From: CAVVST01 sp963750995 | GTDB lineage: Bacteria; Acidobacteriota; Vicinamibacteria; Vicinamibacterales; UBA2999 | Length of the DNA stretch: 64,000 nucleotides | NCBI GenBank assembly: GCA_963750995.1 | Contig: CAVVST010000005.1 | Location: 1,612,001 to 1,676,000 of the forward strand | Direction of reading: 5' to 3' | Shown here: in pieces, positions 60,026 to 64,000 of the stretch | How positions within the stretch are numbered: position 1 is the stretch's first letter | How the letters are laid out: every line of letters begins with the position of its first letter | Notes under the pieces: generated by a model | Told to the model about the DNA's origin: nothing | Seen by the model: the letters and a program-made list of their open reading frames with translations, nothing else | Databases searched by the model: none | Made by a program: the position numbers and the translations under genes

Positions 60026-60415
60026 CTATTCCGTCACTTTCACGCTGGGCTTCGGCTGCCACGAAAACTCGTCGAGTCGGTTCGGCCCCAGCTGCTCGAC
60101 CACCTGCAGCGTGGATGCGGCGAGCTCGATCAGCGACGCGACGTCAATCCGCTGACACGCCGGGGCAAACGGCTGGAGGTAGGCCGACCCGCGGGTGAGC
60201 ATGTAGACAGCGCCGTGATAATTGCGCCGCTGAAGGTGGTAGAAGGCTACGCCAATCTGGAGAATTCCCTGGTACAGTCGCCGCACGGGGCGAGTCTCGG
60301 CGCGCCAGAGCAACTCGAGTGTCTCGTGTTGTTCGAAGTATTCTCCACGATTGAACTGCTCGACACCTTGCAGGAGTTGCGGGGGCGGCAGCTCGTGGCA
60401 CCAGGGTTCAGTCAA
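60026..60415 (-). CDS. DUF309 family protein
   Basis: About 129 residues, starting at a TTG at 60415 (MTEPWCHELPPPQLLQGVEQ) or shortly after. The helical core FNRGEYFEQHETLELLWRAE with RRLYQGILQIGVAFYHLQRR and NYHGAVYMLTRGSAYLQPFA matches the DUF309 pattern (FNxGxYFExHExLE.LW; QGLIQ.A.A.HH). DUF309 proteins are small cytosolic proteins of unknown function. It is divergent from the YggT gene. Confidence 0.85.
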   Translation of the reverse strand: MTEPWCHELPPPQLLQGVEQFNRGEYFEQHETLELLWRAETRPVRRLYQGILQIGVAFYHLQRRNYHGAVYMLTRGSAYLQPFAPACQRIDVASLIELAASTLQVVEQLGPNRLDEFSWQPKPSVKVTE

Positions 60416-60456
60416 CGGCGGGCCTTGTCACGACAGAAACGTCGGGTGTGCATATC

Positions 60457-60684
60457 ATGCGAATCGTTGGGACGCTCATCGACCTGTACTCGCTCGTCGT
60501 GCTCGCGGCCGTCGTCATCTCCTGGATACGAGTGGACCCGCGACATCCGCTGGCGAGGATCGTATATAGGCTCACGGAGCCCGTCCTGGCACCGATTCGC
60601 AGGGCGCTCCCCCTCGTCGGCGGGCTCGATTTTTCGCCGCTGGTGTTGTTGATCGCGTTGCGCGTACTGAGAAGACTCTGGTAA
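60457..60684 (+). CDS. YggT family integral membrane protein
   Basis: About 75 residues from the ATG at 60457 (a GTG at 60448 is also in frame). Two membrane segments (IVGTLIDLYSLVVLAAVVIS and FSPLVLLIALRVLRRL) flank the family signature WIRVDPRHPLARIVYRLTEP with VLAPIRRALPLVGGLD. YggT proteins are short inner-membrane proteins, often next to divisome or ppGpp-associated genes. Here the gene stands between DUF309 and the ThDP enzyme. Length is typical for the single-repeat form. Confidence 0.88.
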   Translation: MRIVGTLIDLYSLVVLAAVVISWIRVDPRHPLARIVYRLTEPVLAPIRRALPLVGGLDFSPLVLLIALRVLRRLW

Positions 60685-60735
60685 CAGTGACGTCGGCTTC
60701 GGAACGACCCTCTCTTATCGCAGAATCTGACGCAT

Positions 60736-62676
60736 ATGGACAAGACGCGATCGGTTGATCGGAGACAGTTCATGAAGCGGGCCGCGTCCGCGGGTGCCGC
60801 CGCCGTCACCGCACCAACGATCCTGGGAGCGCAGGCGGACGCCGGACAGGGTGCGGCGGCCTCGCCGCCGGCGGCCGAAACGCCGGCCGTCGAAGTGCTG
60901 ACCGGCGGCCGCAGTGGCTCGGATTTCATGGTGGACGTCATCAAGGCGCTCGGCGTTCCCTACGTCCTGGGAAATCCGGGCTCGAGTTTCCGCGGCCTGC
61001 AGGAATCGATCGTGAACTACGCCGGCAATCGCGAGCCGGAGTTTCTGACCTGCCTCCACGAAGAGACTGCGGTGGCGATGGCGCACGGCTACGCCAAGAT
61101 CGAAGGCAAGCCGCTCATCGTGCTCGCCCACGGGACCGTCGGACTGCAGCATGCGTCGATGGCGATTTACAACGCGTGGTGCGATCGCGTGCCCGTCTAC
61201 CTCATTCTCGGCAACACGCTCGACGCGACCATGCGGTTCCCCGGCGTCGAATGGGTCCACAGCGTCCAGGACGCCGCGGCGATGGTGCGCGACTACACCA
61301 AGTGGGACGACACGCCGTACTCGCTGCAGCATTTCGCCGAGTCGGCGGTGCGGGCGTACAAAGTCTCGATGACCCCCTGGGCCGGCCCCGTCGTGCTGGT
61401 AGCGGACGCCGAGCTGCAGGAGCGGCCGCTGGCGGATCAGCACGGCGCCGAAAGTCTCCATATCCCGAAACTGACGCTTGCGTCGCCCCCCGCCGCCGAC
61501 GCCGGCGCCGTCCTCGAGCTGGCGAAACTGCTCGTCGGCGCCGACAGCCCCGTGTTCGTCGCCGATCGCGCCGCCCGCTCGCAGGCCGGCATGGATACGC
61601 TCGTCGAGCTCGCGGAACTCCTGCAGGCGCCGGTCATCAGCACCCAGTACGGATCGATGCCGCCGCTCGGTGCGGGGAGGATGAATTTCCCGTCCCGTCA
61701 TCCGCTGAACCACACGCTGCGCGCCGGGGCCGCGATCGCCGAGGGCGACCTCGTCGTCGGACTCGAGGTCGCCAATTTCTTCGCCGCGACCAACGTCTAT
61801 CGCGATCAGATCCAGCGGAGCTCCCGTCCCGCCACCAAGGCGGGCGCGAAGCTGGTGACGATTACCGCCGGCGAGCTCCAGACGAAGGCCAACTACCAGG
61901 ACTTCCAGCGCTACTCGGAGGTCGATCTGGCGCTGGCCGCCGATGCTGAGGCGACGTTGCCGTCGCTCGTCGACGCAGTGAACCGCCTGCTGACCGACGA
62001 CCGGAAGCGGCTCATCGCCGAGCGCGGGCTAAAGCATGCCGAGGCGGGCCGCGTGGCCCGCGACCGCGCCCGCGCCGACGCCACGTACGCCTGGGACGCC
62101 ACGCCCATCAGCACGGCACGGGTGGCGGCTGAAGTGTGGGCCCAGATTCAGAACGAAGACTGGGCGCTCGTCAACGGCGCGCTGAGCGGCTGGGTGAATC
62201 GTCTCTGGAATTTCGAGAGGTACTACCAGTACATCGGTGTGTCGGGCGGGTCGGGCATCGGCTACGGCGCGCCGGCCGCGGTGGGTGCGGCGCTGGCCAA
62301 CAAGAAATATGGACGGTTGTCGATCAACCTTCAGAACGACGGCGACCTCATGTACGCGCCGGGCGTGCTCTGGACGGCCGCCCACCACCGGATTCCGATC
62401 CTCTTCGTCATGAACAACAACCGTGCCTACCACGAGGAAGTGATGCACATGCAGCGCATGGCCAACCGGCGCGAGCGGGGCATCGATCGCTCGGACGTCG
62501 GCTCTTCGATCAACGATCCCTCGATCGACTACAGGCAGCTCGCCCAGAGCATGGGCGTGCACGCCGAGGGGCCGATCACCAATCCGAACGACCTGGCTCC
62601 CGCCATCAGGCGCGCCATCGCGACCGTGAAAAATGGAGAACCGGCGCTGATCGACGTGATCATGCAGCCTCGCTGA
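60736..62676 (+). CDS. TAT-exported thiamine-diphosphate-dependent enzyme (acetolactate-synthase-like)
   Basis: About 646 residues. A twin-arginine signal (RSVDRRQFMKRAASAGAAAV, then TAPTILGAQA) precedes the three-domain ThDP fold. The PYR domain has the catalytic Glu in FLTCLHEETAVAMAHGYAKI with EGKPLIVLAHGTVGLQHASM. The middle domain has VLELAKLLVGADSPVFVADR. The PP domain carries the ThDP-Mg motif: NLQNDGDLMYAPGVLWTAAH, then PILFVMNNNRAYHEEVMHMQ, about 27 residues from GDG-like NDGD to NN. Such decarboxylases or synthases are normally cytosolic, so a periplasmic or envelope location is notable. A cytochrome c gene lies downstream, hinting that the product is linked to periplasmic electron transfer. 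Confidence 0.88.
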   Translation: MDKTRSVDRRQFMKRAASAGAAAVTAPTILGAQADAGQGAAASPPAAETPAVEVLTGGRSGSDFMVDVIKALGVPYVLGNPGSSFRGLQESIVNYAGNREPEFLTCLHEETAVAMAHGYAKIEGKPLIVLAHGTVGLQHASMAIYNAWCDRVPVYLILGNTLDATMRFPGVEWVHSVQDAAAMVRDYTKWDDTPYSLQHFAESAVRAYKVSMTPWAGPVVLVADAELQERPLADQHGAESLHIPKLTLASPPAADAGAVLELAKLLVGADSPVFVADRAARSQAGMDTLVELAELLQAPVISTQYGSMPPLGAGRMNFPSRHPLNHTLRAGAAIAEGDLVVGLEVANFFAATNVYRDQIQRSSRPATKAGAKLVTITAGELQTKANYQDFQRYSEVDLALAADAEATLPSLVDAVNRLLTDDRKRLIAERGLKHAEAGRVARDRARADATYAWDATPISTARVAAEVWAQIQNEDWALVNGALSGWVNRLWNFERYYQYIGVSGGSGIGYGAPAAVGAALANKKYGRLSINLQNDGDLMYAPGVLWTAAHHRIPILFVMNNNRAYHEEVMHMQRMANRRERGIDRSDVGSSINDPSIDYRQLAQSMGVHAEGPITNPNDLAPAIRRAIATVKNGEPALIDVIMQPR

Positions 62677-62677
62677 A

Positions 62678-62752
62678 CCAATTCCCAACTCCCAATTCCC
62701 AACTCGCAACTCCGAAGCTTTCTTGGGCGTTGGCAGTTGGGAGTTGGGGTTG
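62678..62752. repeat. Inverted low-complexity repeat (CCCAACT / AGTTGGG units)
   Basis: CCAATTCCCAACTCCCAATT followed by CCCAACTCGCAACTCC, then a TTTC loop and the inverse TTGGGCGTTGGCAGTTGGGAGTTGGGG. Same repeat type as at 43691-43777, and capable of forming a long hairpin. It separates the ThDP-enzyme gene from the cytochrome c gene. Confidence 0.68.
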
Positions 62753-62760
62753 AGGAGAGA

Positions 62761-63153
62761 ATGATGAACAGACACATCATGACCGTCGTCGGGATGGCCG
62801 CCGTCTTGTCGGGCGCCGCGACGCTCGCGCAGCAGGCGCCGGCTCAGGCTCCTGGGCCCGCGCCACCCACCGCGACCGAGCCCGCGCGCAACCTGGAGAA
62901 CGGAAAGAAACTGTACGAGAAATATGGATGCTCGGATTGTCACGGGCTCCTGGGGCAGGGAGCCCCGACCAGCGGACCGCGCATCGCGCCGAACCCGCTT
63001 CCCCTCGCCGCGTTCATCCGCTACGTGCGAGCGCCGCGCCTGCAGATGCCGCCGTATACCGTCAAGGTGATGCCGGATCAGGAACTGGCGGACGTGCGCG
63101 CCTACCTTGCTTCGGTGCCGAAGCCGGCGCCGGTTACCGTCCTCGCGCCGTGA
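62761..63153 (+). CDS. Monoheme periplasmic cytochrome c
   Basis: About 130 residues from ATG at 62761 (or 62764) after a GAGGAGAG site. Signal peptide MTVVGMAAVLSGAATLAQQ, a Pro/Ala linker, then a class I cytochrome c domain: NLENGKKLYEKYGCSDCHGL (heme motif CSDCH) with LGQGAPTSGPRIAPNPLPLA, the axial Met probably in RLQMPPYTVKVMPDQELADV and a final helix VRAYLASVPKPAP. It would accept electrons in the periplasm, possibly from the exported ThDP enzyme or dehydrogenase encoded just upstream. Small cytochromes of this size commonly act as shuttle carriers. Confidence 0.9.
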   Translation: MMNRHIMTVVGMAAVLSGAATLAQQAPAQAPGPAPPTATEPARNLENGKKLYEKYGCSDCHGLLGQGAPTSGPRIAPNPLPLAAFIRYVRAPRLQMPPYTVKVMPDQELADVRAYLASVPKPAPVTVLAP

Positions 63154-63340
63154 TCGGCATACAACCCGATCGCCGCGCTGCAGCTCGACTCGGCTGTGCG
63201 ATTTTACCTACTGAGCCGAACCTGATCGGCAACGGTGGCGACGGGCAGAGCTCAAACCTCCTTCATCCGTCCCAACGTCTAAAGAAGTGAAGCGAGGGAG
63301 CCGCCGTCGAGGTCGATGTTCCCTCCGGGGAGCGGTCATC

Positions 63341-63922
63341 ATGTTTCGCCTGAACGTCTTCGCATTCGTGTGCCTTCTGGCATTCCCGGTCACCGTCATG
63401 GCGGAGACGCGCGTTGACATAAACCGCAGCAAGGACTTCCGCCAATACACGACATTCAGCGTTGAGGTCTCCCCGCCGATTCGGGACGGCGAAGTGGATG
63501 AAGCTAACACGATCGCCATGAACCGTCTGCGCGAGGCGGTGACAACTGCGCTCCGGGCACGCGGACTCACACCCACGGATGGTGAAGCGGATCTCACTCT
63601 TCGCGTGGCGAGCCGAGAAACTGAACGGACGGAGCTCGTGAGCTCCTGGCCCGCTAATCCATACGGCTGGTACGGGCCGTGGGGATACGGATACACCGGA
63701 TACTGGGGCGTACCGGGCTGGGGCGGCGATGTGTGGACGTATCGTTACCTCGAAGGGACCACAGCGATTGACGTCATCGAGCGCACCACCGGCGACCTGG
63801 TGTACCGGGCCGAGGTCACTGCCCAGGTCGACGACGACGAAGAGGATCTCGACTATGACGCAGTCAAGATCGCTCGCAAAGCGTTCAAGAAATTCCCGGC
63901 GCGAGGAATCTACGTGGATTGA
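63341..63922 (+). CDS. DUF4136 family exported protein
   Basis: About 193 residues. Signal peptide FRLNVFAFVCLLAFPVTVMA, then the DUF4136 pattern: RVDINRSKDFRQYTTFSVEV, a helix NTIAMNRLREAVTTALRARG, LTPTDGEADLTLRVASRET, an aromatic Tyr/Gly/Pro/Trp-rich loop (PYGWYGPWGYGYTGYWGVPG), TTAIDVIERTTGDLVYRAEV and DYDAVKIARKAFKKFP. DUF4136 proteins are periplasmic or lipoprotein-like with a beta-rich fold of unknown function. No lipobox Cys is visible, so this one is probably soluble. Last complete gene of the window; nothing recognisable in the final 78 bases. Confidence 0.85.
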   Translation: MFRLNVFAFVCLLAFPVTVMAETRVDINRSKDFRQYTTFSVEVSPPIRDGEVDEANTIAMNRLREAVTTALRARGLTPTDGEADLTLRVASRETERTELVSSWPANPYGWYGPWGYGYTGYWGVPGWGGDVWTYRYLEGTTAIDVIERTTGDLVYRAEVTAQVDDDEEDLDYDAVKIARKAFKKFPARGIYVD

Positions 63923-64000
63923 ATGTGCGACCGGGGAGTGTATGTCTGGAGAGTCTGTGGCGACGACCGGGCAGGAATTACCGCGAATCCCTGCCCGGTC

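Overview
High-GC bacterial DNA. The mix of genes points to Acidobacteriota, possibly a Vicinamibacteria-like lineage: many secreted proteins of a DUF6152-linked kind, a reaction-centre-type cytochrome c fused to a LolA-like domain, a large TonB-dependent receptor with a carboxypeptidase-regulatory domain, a TAT-exported ThDP enzyme, and very few recognisable regulators. The assignment rests on gene-family recall, not on a marker gene. I saw no rRNA, tRNA, prophage, insertion sequence or CRISPR array, and no gene-free stretch longer than 300 bases.

Region 1 (1-12.7 kb, minus strand) is a surface-polysaccharide type cluster. It holds two DegT/StrS sugar aminotransferases, a tandem pair of ~930-residue membrane proteins, a winged-helix regulator, a YdcF/DUF218 protein, a GT2 glycosyltransferase fused to a methyltransferase, and a membrane protein paired with a small membrane-anchored ankyrin protein. 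Region 2 (12.7-36.6 kb) mixes housekeeping genes (smpB, nadE, pdxA, holB) with islands of large membrane proteins. These include three tandem HTTM-like proteins, two further membrane-protein/ankyrin pairs, two GT-C-like paralogues, two 2OG-oxygenase-like paralogues, a GT-B-like transferase, a methyltransferase and a GDP-fucose-synthase-like reductase.

The most striking feature of regions 1 and 2 is an unrecognised ~70-residue module, recognisable by V-[RQ]-W near its start and D-T-x-x-I-x-R near its end. It recurs in eight membrane proteins built on at least four unrelated scaffolds, sometimes at the N-terminus and sometimes inside a loop. I propose an extracytoplasmic interaction module used by a family of surface-glycan or membrane enzymes, three of which are followed by a one-TM ankyrin partner.

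Region 3 (36.7-64 kb) encodes mostly exported proteins: a class A penicillin-binding protein, pirin, cytochromes c, beta-propellers, a TonB-dependent receptor, a membrane-bound spermidine-synthase-like protein, and a repeated module of small DUF6152 proteins (four copies) beside larger secreted proteins of one paralogous family (six copies).

Two sequence-wide themes matter for reading the annotation. First, short palindromic (REP-like) elements of several families sit between convergent genes, provide stop codons and in places lie inside coding regions. Second, at least eight genes carry frameshifts, and nearly all can be repaired by removing one surplus base. Because the essential holB is affected, these look like sequencing insertions rather than pseudogenes. 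Several start codons lie only 6-13 nt after a -10-like hexamer, suggesting leaderless or near-leaderless transcripts.
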